From positions 1 to 14,980 of the forward strand of contig JAHDCH010000037.1 in the NCBI GenBank assembly GCA_020629995.1: a DNA stretch of 14,980 bases, written 5' to 3'. Source of the stretch: Pseudaestuariivita sp. GTDB taxonomy: Bacteria > Pseudomonadota > Alphaproteobacteria > Rhodobacterales > Rhodobacteraceae. Shown here one piece after another: positions 1-7,071 of this stretch (the first letter of the stretch is position 1; every line of letters begins with the position of its first letter). The notes beneath the pieces are model-generated. The model was not told where the DNA came from. It ran no database searches and saw only the letters and a program-made list of their open reading frames with translations. The position numbers and the translations under genes are program-made.

Positions 1-61
1 CAAAGACCGACACGGCGCCGACCACGCAAATGCCAAGAACAAGCCAGACCAACGCGTCCAT
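1..61 (-). CDS. 5' end of a putative membrane protein (runs off the left edge)
   Basis: An ATG at 59-61 on the minus strand opens a frame of 20 codons that continues past the left edge without a stop. It begins [20 protein letters not shown], which is strongly hydrophobic and suggests an N-terminal membrane segment or signal anchor. Its start overlaps the stop of hmgA by one base (TGATG), the usual arrangement for translational coupling, so it is probably the next gene of the same transcript. Too little is visible to name a family. It could be a small membrane protein or the start of a transporter, and it does not look like maleylacetoacetate isomerase or fumarylacetoacetase, which often follow hmgA. 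Confidence 0.6.
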   Translation of the reverse strand, partial: MDALVWLVLGICVVGAVSVF

Positions 62-1413
62 CAGCGCCCCTCCGGCGTGCCATCGAAATGCTTTTCCAGA
101 TCGGTCCAGCAGTCGATGTAATTGTCCTGCAAGGGTGCCTCTTTTCCAGCAAATTCAGTGAGATGCTGGGGAAACCTCGTCTCGAACATGAAGGACATGG
201 TGTTGTCCAGCTTGCCGGGGCCGAGGTTCGAATTGGTCGCCGCTTCGAATGCATCGCGGTCCGGGCCGTGGGGCAGCATCATGTTGTGCAGGCTCATGCC
301 GCCGGGGACGAAGCCTTCGGGCTTGGCGTCGTAGATGCCGTAGATGTTGCCCATCAGCTCGGACATGACGTTCTTGTGGTACCACGGCGGTCGAAAGGTG
401 TTTTCCGCCACCATCCAGCGTTCGCGGAACAGCACAAAGTCGATGTTCGCCACCCCCGGCACGCCGGACGGTGCGGTCAGTACGGTAAAGATCGACGGGT
501 CGGGGTGATCGAACAGCACTGCGCCCACGGGGCAATAGGTGGTCAGGTCGTATTTGACGGGCGCGTAATTGCCGTGCCATGCCACGATATCCAGCGGTGA
601 TTGCGCGATCTGCGTCTCATGGAACTGCCCGCACCATTTGATCGTCAGGGTCGAAGGCACTTCGCGGTCTTCGAAGGCGGCCACGGGCGCCTTGAAGTCT
701 CGCGGGTTGGCCATGCAGTTTGCGCCGATCGGGCCTCGGCCCGGCAGGTCGAATTTCTGGCCGTAGTTTTCGCACACGAACCCGCGCGCGGGGCCGTCAA
801 GCACCTCAACCCGGTAAACCAGACCCCGCGGCAGGATGGCGATTTCCTGCGGCGCGATGTCGATGATGCCCAATTCGGTTGCGAACCGCAGGCGCCCTTC
901 CTGAGGAACGACCAGCAACTCGCTGTCGGCGCTGTAGAAATAGCTGTCGACCATGCTTTCGGTGACCAGATAGACATGGGCCGCCATGCCGGTTTGCGTG
1001 TTCACGTCGCCTGCCGTGGTCATGGTGCGCATGCCGGTGATCCACGTCAGCGGCGCGTCCGTATGCGGGACCGGGTTCCAGCGGTACTGGCCCAGCGATG
1101 TCACGTCGTCCGGCGCATGAGGAGCGCTCTTCCAGTAAGGCACGTCAATGCGGCTGTACCGCGCCGAGTGTTTGACCGAAGGCCGAATGCGGTAGCACCA
1201 CGTGCGCTCGGGCCGTTCGGCGGTAAAGGCGGTGCCGCTCAGCTGCTCGGCATAAAGGCCATACGCGCAGCGCTGGGGCGAATTCATGCCTTGCGGCAAA
1301 GCGCCGGGCAGAGCTTCGGTTTCGTAATCGTTCCCCCAGCCGGGCATATATCCGGGTGAGGCGGCATGGGTGTCGGGGGCCTGGGTGACTTGTCGCTGGC
1401 CTGTCGCGTTCAT
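61..1413 (-). CDS. hmgA: homogentisate 1,2-dioxygenase
   Basis: This cytoplasmic non-haem iron enzyme opens the aromatic ring of homogentisate to maleylacetoacetate, the central step of tyrosine and phenylacetate-type catabolism. The 450-residue product has the usual family length. The iron ligands known from the family are visible: His346 and Glu352 in the segment beginning [12 protein letters not shown], and His382 in [11 protein letters not shown], with the spacing of the human enzyme (H-x5-E and LH-x5-H). The WHGN motif near residue 280 carries another conserved active-site histidine. The start ATG has a good Shine-Dalgarno (AAAGGAGA, about 8 bases upstream). The gene follows the DUF2783 gene after 15 bases and is one-base coupled to the next membrane protein gene, so it is the fourth gene of the minus-strand operon. 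Identification is secure. Confidence 0.97.
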   Translation of the reverse strand: MNATGQRQVTQAPDTHAASPGYMPGWGNDYETEALPGALPQGMNSPQRCAYGLYAEQLSGTAFTAERPERTWCYRIRPSVKHSARYSRIDVPYWKSAPHAPDDVTSLGQYRWNPVPHTDAPLTWITGMRTMTTAGDVNTQTGMAAHVYLVTESMVDSYFYSADSELLVVPQEGRLRFATELGIIDIAPQEIAILPRGLVYRVEVLDGPARGFVCENYGQKFDLPGRGPIGANCMANPRDFKAPVAAFEDREVPSTLTIKWCGQFHETQIAQSPLDIVAWHGNYAPVKYDLTTYCPVGAVLFDHPDPSIFTVLTAPSGVPGVANIDFVLFRERWMVAENTFRPPWYHKNVMSELMGNIYGIYDAKPEGFVPGGMSLHNMMLPHGPDRDAFEAATNSNLGPGKLDNTMSFMFETRFPQHLTEFAGKEAPLQDNYIDCWTDLEKHFDGTPEGR

Positions 1414-1428
1414 CTTTCCCGTCTCCTT

Positions 1429-1641
1429 TCAAGAGGTTGTGGCGTCTGCCTCAACCTGTGTTCCGCGCGCGATCCTCAGCGCCTGATCCAGCGTTTCAAG
1501 ATCGCCTATGTGGTTGGCCAGGATCAGAACCAGGCGCGCATTCAGCGCGTGCGTTTCGTCCTCGCTCAGCCCGTCGTGCGCGCGCAGCAGGGCGGCATAA
1601 AAATCGTCCGCATTTCCAAGGTTTGGCTCCGTGATCAGCAT
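1429..1641 (-). CDS. DUF2783 small protein, putative hydroxylase partner
   Basis: A 70-residue soluble, acidic protein, probably helical, with the core FYAALLRAHDGLSEDE and ALNARLVLILANHIGD that I recognise as the DUF2783 family. No catalytic motif, signal peptide or membrane segment is seen. Its ATG (1639-1641) lies inside the end of the upstream FAD hydroxylase gene, a 7-base overlap, so the two are almost certainly translated together. Members of this family typically sit next to an FAD monooxygenase and hmgA. In Pseudomonas putida a small coupling protein (MhaB) accompanies the flavoprotein MhaA of 3-hydroxyphenylacetate 6-hydroxylase, and this protein could be its equivalent. That equivalence is recalled from the literature and inferred from context, not shown by the sequence. 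Confidence 0.85.
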   Translation of the reverse strand: MLITEPNLGNADDFYAALLRAHDGLSEDETHALNARLVLILANHIGDLETLDQALRIARGTQVEADATTS

Positions 1642-3260
1642 GCGCGCCCCATCATTCGGTCAACGGCAGCAGCAAGGGCTGCGGCATCAAATTGCGGCCA
1701 GCGCGCGGCGATGTGCTGGTCAGGGCGGATGAGGTAAACCGCGGCTGCCGCGCTCCCGAGGTATCGCTCGGACACCATGGGGTCTGCCGGAATGCTCAGC
1801 CCCTTCAGACGCACGGCGCCCAGCGTCACCTCTTCGGGCACCGCTGTTCCGATCCCCAGCACCGTTGCACGGGTCAGATGGTCCAGCAGGTAACCACTGA
1901 GGGCGGGCGCATCCGGGCAGGGGCTGCCGGGCTTGGTCCGGTCTGGTCCGCCGGGTAGGGCATCGGCGCTGCTCAGCGGCGATCCTTCGTATTGCGCCGG
2001 AGCAGACAGACGGCCCGAATTGACCATCGGGCGAACAAAGGCATGGTCCTGCACCATATCGAGAACCGCATCCCGAAACAGCGCATGCGCCGGGCTGCGC
2101 GGGGTAAGGAAATCCGCCGTCCGGCTGGAATTCTTGATGTTTTCCAGCCCCGCATGTTTCCGTTCGGCCTGATAGGACGCGATCAGGCTCTCCGGGGCGC
2201 CGCCGGTCAGCACCGCGGCCAGCTTCCAGCCCAGATTGTCGGCGTCCTGCATGCCTCCGTTGGCCCCCCGGGCCCCGAACGGCGACACCTGGTGCGCGCT
2301 GTCACCGGCAAAGATCACCCGTCCGTGCACATATTGGTCCATCGTGCAGCACCTGAAAGTGTAGATCGACGTCCAGACCAGATCAAAGTCTCGCTCTCCG
2401 ATCATCTCCCGGACCCTTTCGCGCACGCGCGTCTCGTTCAGCTCGGCACTGCGGTCGATATCCCAGCCCAGCTGGAAATCCAGCCGCCAGACATCGTCGG
2501 GTTGCTTGTGCATCAGGGCCGTCTGGCCGGGGTTGAACGGCGGGTCGAACCAGAACCTCCGCTCGGTCGGAAAGGAAGCCTGCATGCGGATGTCGGCGAT
2601 CAGGAAATTGTCCTCGAACACCCGCCCGTCGAACCCAAGCCCCATGCCATCCCGGATCGGCGAATTGGCCCCGTCGCACGCGACCAGCCACTCGGCTTGC
2701 AGCGCATAGCTGCCCTCGGGCGTGTCCACCTCCAGTGCCACGTGATCCGCCGCCGCTTCGGTCTTCAGCACCCGGTTGCAGCCGCGAATGTCAATCGGTG
2801 CTCCTGCCGCCTGCGCCGCGCGGATTTCCTCGACAAGGAACTTTTCGAAATAGGGCTGCTGCAGATTGATGAAGGCCGGTCTGCGATGCCCGTCCTCCGG
2901 CAACAGGTTGAACTCATAGATCTGGTCTTCGCCGCGAAAGACCCGGCCGAGGTTCCACTGCTCGCCCTTGTCGACCATCTTCTGACCAGGACCCAGCCGG
3001 TCGCAAATCTCCAGCGTGCGTTTGGCAAAACAGATGGCCCGGCTGCCCTGGCCGACGCCGTCGTGATCGTCCAGCACCACGACACCCACGCCGCGCTGTC
3101 CCAGATCAAGCGCCAGCGCCATGCCTACCGGCCCGCCGCCCACGATCACCACCGGGTGCCGGACGGGCACCTTTGCATCCTGATCGGCGCTGCGCGCATA
3201 GGGGTACAGCTGAAAAGCGCGCTCGTACCGCTGCGTCCAGGCACTTGCCTCGTCTTTCAT
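1635..3260 (-). CDS. FAD-dependent aromatic hydroxylase (MhpA/MhaA-like)
   Basis: A class A flavoprotein monooxygenase of 541 residues. It has the Rossmann FAD motif VVIVGGGPVG (residues 37-46), the DG motif around Asp196-Gly197 (ACDGANSP), and the GD motif GDSAHQVSPFGARG (from residue 319) that binds the FAD ribityl chain. A C-terminal thioredoxin-like tail (about 455-541) is typical of phenol hydroxylase/MhpA relatives. Such enzymes use NAD(P)H and O2 to hydroxylate a phenolic ring in the cytoplasm. The start is the ATG at 3258-3260, with AAAGGTG upstream; the open frame runs on to 3500, but that extension has no homology-like character. It is followed by an overlapping DUF2783 gene and by hmgA, so its product is probably homogentisate or a precursor. 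The likely substrate is 3-hydroxyphenylacetate. Databases often call this type 3-(3-hydroxyphenyl)propionate hydroxylase, which the context does not favour. Confidence 0.9.
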   Translation of the reverse strand: MKDEASAWTQRYERAFQLYPYARSADQDAKVPVRHPVVIVGGGPVGMALALDLGQRGVGVVVLDDHDGVGQGSRAICFAKRTLEICDRLGPGQKMVDKGEQWNLGRVFRGEDQIYEFNLLPEDGHRRPAFINLQQPYFEKFLVEEIRAAQAAGAPIDIRGCNRVLKTEAAADHVALEVDTPEGSYALQAEWLVACDGANSPIRDGMGLGFDGRVFEDNFLIADIRMQASFPTERRFWFDPPFNPGQTALMHKQPDDVWRLDFQLGWDIDRSAELNETRVRERVREMIGERDFDLVWTSIYTFRCCTMDQYVHGRVIFAGDSAHQVSPFGARGANGGMQDADNLGWKLAAVLTGGAPESLIASYQAERKHAGLENIKNSSRTADFLTPRSPAHALFRDAVLDMVQDHAFVRPMVNSGRLSAPAQYEGSPLSSADALPGGPDRTKPGSPCPDAPALSGYLLDHLTRATVLGIGTAVPEEVTLGAVRLKGLSIPADPMVSERYLGSAAAAVYLIRPDQHIAARWPQFDAAALAAAVDRMMGRAC

Positions 3261-3333
3261 GCCGCACCTTTCGTCTTCTTCTCTTTGGCAAATATGGCCC
3301 CCGGAGGGTCGATCCGCCCCGCGCGCCCTGGCC

Positions 3334-4284
3334 CTATCCCTGAAGCGCTGCCCACATGTCCTTGTCCCGCTGCGCGGTCCATATGCGCGGCGTGTCGATA
3401 TCCAGCGCCTCGTCATAGGCGCGGGCCACGTTAAACGGCAGGCAGTGTTCGTAGATCGCGTACTCGCTGAACTTGGGGTCGCATTCGGCGCGCACGGCAT
3501 CCCAGGCGTCTTTCAGTGATCCGCCTTTCAGCGCGACGCGGGCTGCGGGACGGTAGGTTGAACGCACGAAATCAATGGTCGACGCGATCCCGGCGTTCAC
3601 CATCTCGCGCCCCACCAATGCATCGCCGCGCCCCGGTGCGATCGCGTCCAGATCGAACCGGCGGATCGCTTCGGCGGTGCCGGGCCAGTCGTGGAAATGC
3701 CCGTCGCCGCAATAGCAGGCGGAATGGTATTCGATGATGTCGCCGGTGAACATCACGTTGGCGTCGGGCACATAGATCACCGCGTCGCCGGCCGTATGCG
3801 CGCGGCCGAGCTGCATGATGTCCACCCGCCGCTTGCCCAGATAGACCGACATGCGCCCGTTGAATGTGGTGGTGGGGTAGGTGAGGCCGGGGATTTCCTC
3901 GTGCCCCTGGAACAGTCTCGGAAAGCGGTCAAATTCGCTGTCCCAGTCCTCCTGTCCACGTTCGGCGACCATCGACCGTGCCTTTTCGCTCATCACGATC
4001 TGCGGAGCGCCATAGGCCGATGCCCCAAGAACGCGCACCGCGTGGTAATGGGTCAGCACCAGATGGGTGATCGGTTTGTCCGTGATGCTGCGGACTTTCT
4101 CGATCACCTGCCGCGCCAGCCTCGGGGTGGCCTGTGCCTCGACGATCATCACCGCATCGTCACCGATGATCACCCCCGAATTCGGATCTCCTTCGGCGGT
4201 AAAGGCCCACAGACCCTCGCCAATCTCCGAAAAGGTGATCTCCTTTTCGGCCATGTCTCCCTGGCTGGCAAAGGCCTTGGCCAT
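3334..4284 (-). CDS. metallo-beta-lactamase-fold protein with reduced metal site
   Basis: A 316-residue MBL-fold protein and first gene of the homogentisate operon, 73 bases upstream of the FAD hydroxylase. The fold is shown by an N-terminal beta segment, THYHAVR (His79, His81), GRAHTAGD (His163) and FTGD (Asp182). The canonical HxHxDH motif is altered: the Asp and third His positions are Val83 and Arg84, and the late PGHG-type histidine is Arg219 in PGRG. The three histidines of the first metal site remain, while most ligands of the second site are gone. It could be a mononuclear hydrolase or a non-hydrolytic MBL protein. The start ATG at 4282-4284 has a strong GGAGGA site; an internal ATG at codon 11 is a weaker choice. 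The role in aromatic catabolism is unknown; hydrolysis of a CoA or lactone by-product is only a guess. Confidence 0.85.
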   Translation of the reverse strand: MAKAFASQGDMAEKEITFSEIGEGLWAFTAEGDPNSGVIIGDDAVMIVEAQATPRLARQVIEKVRSITDKPITHLVLTHYHAVRVLGASAYGAPQIVMSEKARSMVAERGQEDWDSEFDRFPRLFQGHEEIPGLTYPTTTFNGRMSVYLGKRRVDIMQLGRAHTAGDAVIYVPDANVMFTGDIIEYHSACYCGDGHFHDWPGTAEAIRRFDLDAIAPGRGDALVGREMVNAGIASTIDFVRSTYRPAARVALKGGSLKDAWDAVRAECDPKFSEYAIYEHCLPFNVARAYDEALDIDTPRIWTAQRDKDMWAALQG

Positions 4285-4316
4285 GCTGCGTCCTCCGTCA
4301 CTGTCGTTGGGACAGC

Positions 4317-4344
4317 AAGATACGGTTGAGTATGTAACTAACAA
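4317..4344 (-). promoter_or_regulatory. candidate promoter of the homogentisate operon
   Basis: On the minus strand a TTGTTA (-35, 4339-4344) and a TATCTT (-10, 4317-4322) are separated by 16 bases, each matching four of six consensus positions. Transcription would start near 4310, leaving a short leader of about 25 bases before the MBL gene's GGAGGA site. The match is moderate, and only position and spacing support it. Confidence 0.45.
4325..4342. promoter_or_regulatory. candidate operator dyad inside the -35/-10 spacer
   Basis: The 18-base sequence GTTGAGTATGTAACTAAC has the symmetry GTTnnnTA-TG-TAnnnAAC, with five matched pairs per half. It fills the spacer between the proposed -35 and -10 elements of the homogentisate operon, where a bound repressor would block polymerase. 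No regulator gene for it lies in the window. MarR-type sites have a similar size, but the family cannot be decided from this. Confidence 0.35.
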
Positions 4345-4353
4345 GGGTGCATG

Positions 4354-4376
4354 CAGAATTTCGCCAGACAATTCTG
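4354..4376. promoter_or_regulatory. perfect inverted repeat in the divergent promoter gap
   Basis: CAGAATT and AATTCTG form 7-base arms with no mismatch, separated by 9 bases, midway between the two divergent start regions. A dyad of 23 bases with arms about one and a half helical turns apart would suit a dimeric regulator serving either or both operons. It is AT-richer than its surroundings. The alternative is a chance repeat or a transcript hairpin; the lack of a T-tract argues against a terminator. Confidence 0.4.
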
Positions 4377-4399
4377 TGGCCCGCCGCGCGGCCTTTGCC

Positions 4400-4429
4400 T
4401 TGTCTCTTGCCGGGCAGGGGCAGTATGAC
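4400..4429 (+). promoter_or_regulatory. candidate promoter of the SDR-dusA operon
   Basis: TTGTCT (4400-4405) and TATGAC (4424-4429) are spaced by 18 bases and each match four of six consensus positions. The start point would be near 4436, with the SDR gene's AAGGAG site about 15 bases on. This is a weak match in a GC-rich background. Confidence 0.35.
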
Positions 4430-4462
4430 ACCCGCGACACGTCACGCAAAAGGAGATGCAGC

Positions 4463-5215
4463 ATGACCGACCTTCCCATCGCTCTTGTCACCGGTGGCGC
4501 GCAGGGCATCGGATATGCCTGCGCCGAAGCGCTCAAGGAAGACGGGCACCGCGTGGTCCTGGCGGACATCAATGCCGAAGGCGTGCGCGCGGCTGCGGAC
4601 AAGCTGGGCGGCGGCACGGTTGGCCTGCCGTGCGACATGTCAGGCCCCGCCCAGATCGCGGCTCTGTTCGACACGGTCGAAGACCAGCTGGGCCCGGTCT
4701 CTGTTCTGGTGAACAACGCGGGCATTGCCAGCCCGGGCGATTTTCTGGACTACAGCCTCGAGGATTTCGAAAAGGTCATCTCGATCAACCTCACCGGCGT
4801 TTTTCTGGCGACCCAGCGCGCGGCCAAAGGCATGATCGCCGCCGGCATCGAAGGCGCGATCGTCAACATGTCGTCGATCAACGCGCAAGTAGCGATCCCG
4901 GCGATCCCGGCCTATTGCGCGTCCAAGGGCGGCGTGCAGCAGCTGACCAAGGTGGCCGCGCTGGCGCTGGCACCGCACAACATCCGGGTCAACGCGGTTG
5001 GCCCCGGCTCGATCGACACGGCGATGATGGCCGGCGTTAACGCCAGCCCCGAGGCGCTGGCCAAGGTCCTGTCGCGCACCCCGCTGGGCCGCGTCGGCGG
5101 CGCCCGCGAGATCGGCGATGTCGTCGCCTTTCTTGCCTCGAAAAAGGCCAGCTATGTCACGGGCGAGACGATCTATGTCGACGGCGGCCGCCTTGGCCTG
5201 AACTACACGGTGTAA
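4463..5215 (+). CDS. short-chain dehydrogenase/reductase (SDR)
   Basis: A classical SDR of 250 residues. It shows the nucleotide-binding TGGAQGIG (10-17), an acidic residue at the end of the second strand (Asp35, favouring NAD over NADP), NNAG (84-87), Asn109, and the catalytic Ser138, Tyr151 and Lys155 (YCASK). It should oxidise an alcohol or reduce a ketone in the cytoplasm; the substrate cannot be read from the sequence. The start ATG lies 7 bases after an AAGGAG site; an out-of-frame ATG at 4456 overlaps that site and is not used. The gene heads the plus-strand group and is only 4 bases from dusA. It shares a regulatory gap with the homogentisate operon, so co-regulation with aromatic catabolism is possible. 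A sugar or hydroxy-acid dehydrogenase role is equally possible. Confidence 0.92.
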   Translation: MTDLPIALVTGGAQGIGYACAEALKEDGHRVVLADINAEGVRAAADKLGGGTVGLPCDMSGPAQIAALFDTVEDQLGPVSVLVNNAGIASPGDFLDYSLEDFEKVISINLTGVFLATQRAAKGMIAAGIEGAIVNMSSINAQVAIPAIPAYCASKGGVQQLTKVAALALAPHNIRVNAVGPGSIDTAMMAGVNASPEALAKVLSRTPLGRVGGAREIGDVVAFLASKKASYVTGETIYVDGGRLGLNYTV

Positions 5216-5219
5216 CGCT

Positions 5220-6215
5220 GTGACGGTGCCCGCGCATCGCCTGTCCGTCGCGCCCATGATGGATTGGACCGACCGGCATTGCCGGGCGCTGCACCGGCGT
5301 ATCAGCGGGCAGGCGCTGCTCTATACCGAAATGGTCACGTCGCCCGCGTTGGTCCGGGGGCGCGCGATGCATCTGCTGGACCATCAGGGCGAGCATCCGC
5401 ATGCGCTCCAGCTGGGCGGGTCCGACCCGTCCGAGCTGGCCGAGGCCGCTCGGCTGGGCGCGGGCGCAGGCTATGACGAGATCAACCTCAACTGCGGCTG
5501 CCCCTCCGACAGGGTCCAGTCGGGCACATTTGGCGCAGTGCTGATGCGCGACGCGCCCCGCGTGGCCGAGTGCGTCGCCGCAATGGCCGAGGCGGTTGAT
5601 GTGCCGGTGACAGTCAAATGCCGCATCGGGGTGGACGAGCAAGAGCCGCGCGATGTTCTGCCCGATTTCATCGACCGGGTTGCGCAGGCCGGTGCCACCC
5701 ATGTGATCGTGCATGCGCGCAAGGCCTGGCTTCAGGGCCTGAGCCCCAAGGAAAACCGCGACATCCCGCCGCTGGACTACGACCTCGTGCGCGAAATGCG
5801 CCGCGCCTTTCCCGATCTGGGCCTGTCGGTCAACGGCGGGATCACGACGCTGGACGAAGTGCAGGGATTCCTTGAGGATGGGTTTGACGGGGTCATGGTC
5901 GGCCGGGCGGCCTATCATACGCCGATGGACATTCTGGGCGAGGCGGACGCGCGCCTTTGGGAGCAGGGCGCGCCCGCGCGGGCCGAGGACGCCGTTCTTG
6001 CGATGTTGCCCTATATCGAAGATCACCTGACCGCCGGTGGCCGGCTGAACCAGATCACCCGCCACATGCTGGGCCTGTTCGCGGGTCGCCCCGGTGCGCG
6101 CGCCTGGCGGCGCATCCTGTCCGAAGAGGCACACCGCGACGGCGCGGGGCCCGATCTGGTACGCCGGGCTTTGGCTCTGGTGCCGCCGCTGGACGCCGCG
6201 GCGCGCGCCGGATAA
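5220..6215 (+). CDS. dusA: tRNA-dihydrouridine synthase A
   Basis: An FMN enzyme of 331 residues that uses NADPH to reduce uridines 20 and 20a in the D-loop of tRNA. APMMDWTDRHCR (11-22) forms part of the flavin site, NCGCPSDRVQSGTFGA contains the catalytic Cys94, and KCRIG (Lys133) and HARKAWLQGLSPKENR (from His165) are hallmarks of the DusA branch rather than DusB or DusC. The barrel is followed by a C-terminal helical RNA-binding domain. The start is a GTG at 5220, 4 bases after the SDR stop and without a clear Shine-Dalgarno, so translation is probably coupled. A second in-frame GTG at 5226 is an alternative. A housekeeping gene inside a catabolic or transport group suggests read-through rather than a functional link. 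Confidence 0.95.
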   Translation: MTVPAHRLSVAPMMDWTDRHCRALHRRISGQALLYTEMVTSPALVRGRAMHLLDHQGEHPHALQLGGSDPSELAEAARLGAGAGYDEINLNCGCPSDRVQSGTFGAVLMRDAPRVAECVAAMAEAVDVPVTVKCRIGVDEQEPRDVLPDFIDRVAQAGATHVIVHARKAWLQGLSPKENRDIPPLDYDLVREMRRAFPDLGLSVNGGITTLDEVQGFLEDGFDGVMVGRAAYHTPMDILGEADARLWEQGAPARAEDAVLAMLPYIEDHLTAGGRLNQITRHMLGLFAGRPGARAWRRILSEEAHRDGAGPDLVRRALALVPPLDAAARAG

Positions 6216-6246
6216 ACCGGCCGCTCGAACCGCGAAAGGCAAGCCG

Positions 6247-7071
6247 ATGCCCGATACCATGTTGCTGCTGCAAATGAGCGGCCTGATCCTGGTGATCGGA
6301 GCCTTTGCCGGCGTTCTGGCGGGGCTGTTGGGCGTGGGCGGCGGGATCGTTCTGGTCCCGGCCTATTTCTATGCCTTTTCTGCGCTGGGATACGGCGGGC
6401 CGCAGCTGATGCAGATGTGTCTGGCGACGTCGCTGGCGACGATCATCGTGACCTCTGTCCGGTCGGTCCTGTCGCACAACCGCAAGGGTGCGGTGGATTG
6501 GGACATCCTGCGCAGCTGGGCTCCGGGGATCGTGATTGGTGCGGTTCTGGGCATGTTTGTCGCGGCATCCCTGCGGTCCACACAGCTGCAGGCGATCTTT
6601 GGCATACTGGGCATCATCGTCGGCCTTTACATGGGGCTGGGGCGTGCGCACTGGCGTCTTGGCGCGACCATGCCAACCGGCGTGACCCGCGCGGCCATGT
6701 CCCCGGGGCTTGGGTTTCTGTCGGTCCTGATGGGTATCGGGGGCGGGTCGTTCGGCGTGCCGGTGATGAGCCTTTTTGGCGTGCCGATCCACCGCGCGGT
6801 GGCAACCGCTGCGGGTTTTGGCGTGATCATCGCGGTGCCGTCTGTCCTTGGTTTTCTGTTCTACCAAATCGACCCGGCATCGCGGCCGCCGCTGACACTA
6901 GGTGCGGTCAACCTTGTGGCCTTTGGCCTGACCATCGCGATGACGCTGCTGACCGCGCCTTTGGGCGTGCGGCTGGCCCATGCGATGAACCCCGGACCGC
7001 TCAAGAAAGTGTTTGCCGTCTTCCTGACGCTGGTCGCGCTGAACATGCTGCGCAAGGCGCTGGGATGGTAG
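6247..7071 (+). CDS. TauE/SafE family sulfite or anion exporter
   Basis: An integral inner-membrane protein of 274 residues with about eight hydrophobic segments, in two related halves. Each half carries the family's glycine-rich signature: LLGVGGGIVLVP (27-38) and LMGIGGGSFGVPV (161-173). Characterised TauE/SafE members export sulfite or sulfoacetate, or move other small anions; the substrate here is not determined. The ATG at 6247 has AAAGG about 8 bases upstream, while the longer open frame starting at 6094 overlaps dusA and lacks support. Its 3' end overlaps the following dioxygenase gene by 7 bases, so the two are translationally linked and may share a task. Confidence 0.93.
   Translation: MPDTMLLLQMSGLILVIGAFAGVLAGLLGVGGGIVLVPAYFYAFSALGYGGPQLMQMCLATSLATIIVTSVRSVLSHNRKGAVDWDILRSWAPGIVIGAVLGMFVAASLRSTQLQAIFGILGIIVGLYMGLGRAHWRLGATMPTGVTRAAMSPGLGFLSVLMGIGGGSFGVPVMSLFGVPIHRAVATAAGFGVIIAVPSVLGFLFYQIDPASRPPLTLGAVNLVAFGLTIAMTLLTAPLGVRLAHAMNPGPLKKVFAVFLTLVALNMLRKALGW

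Noticed and set aside
1992..3434. Long plus-strand open frame of 480 codons opposite the FAD hydroxylase
   Set aside because: It lies antisense to a gene with clear FAD motifs, is rich in Arg, His and Pro, and has no family-like motif; long antisense frames are common in GC-rich genomes.
4285..4725. Upstream extension of the MBL frame to a 463-residue protein
   Set aside because: The extra part crosses the divergent promoter gap and the start of the SDR gene; the ATG at 4284 has a strong Shine-Dalgarno and begins the recognisable fold.
6207..6221. GCCGG-ATAAA-CCGGC dyad between dusA and the TauE gene
   Set aside because: It has a 5-base stem without a T-run and overlaps the dusA stop; too weak to call a terminator within a closely spaced operon.
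5157..6260. Minus-strand open frame of 367 codons opposite dusA
   Set aside because: It covers a certain dusA gene, and its protein is a low-complexity His/Arg/Gln-rich shadow.
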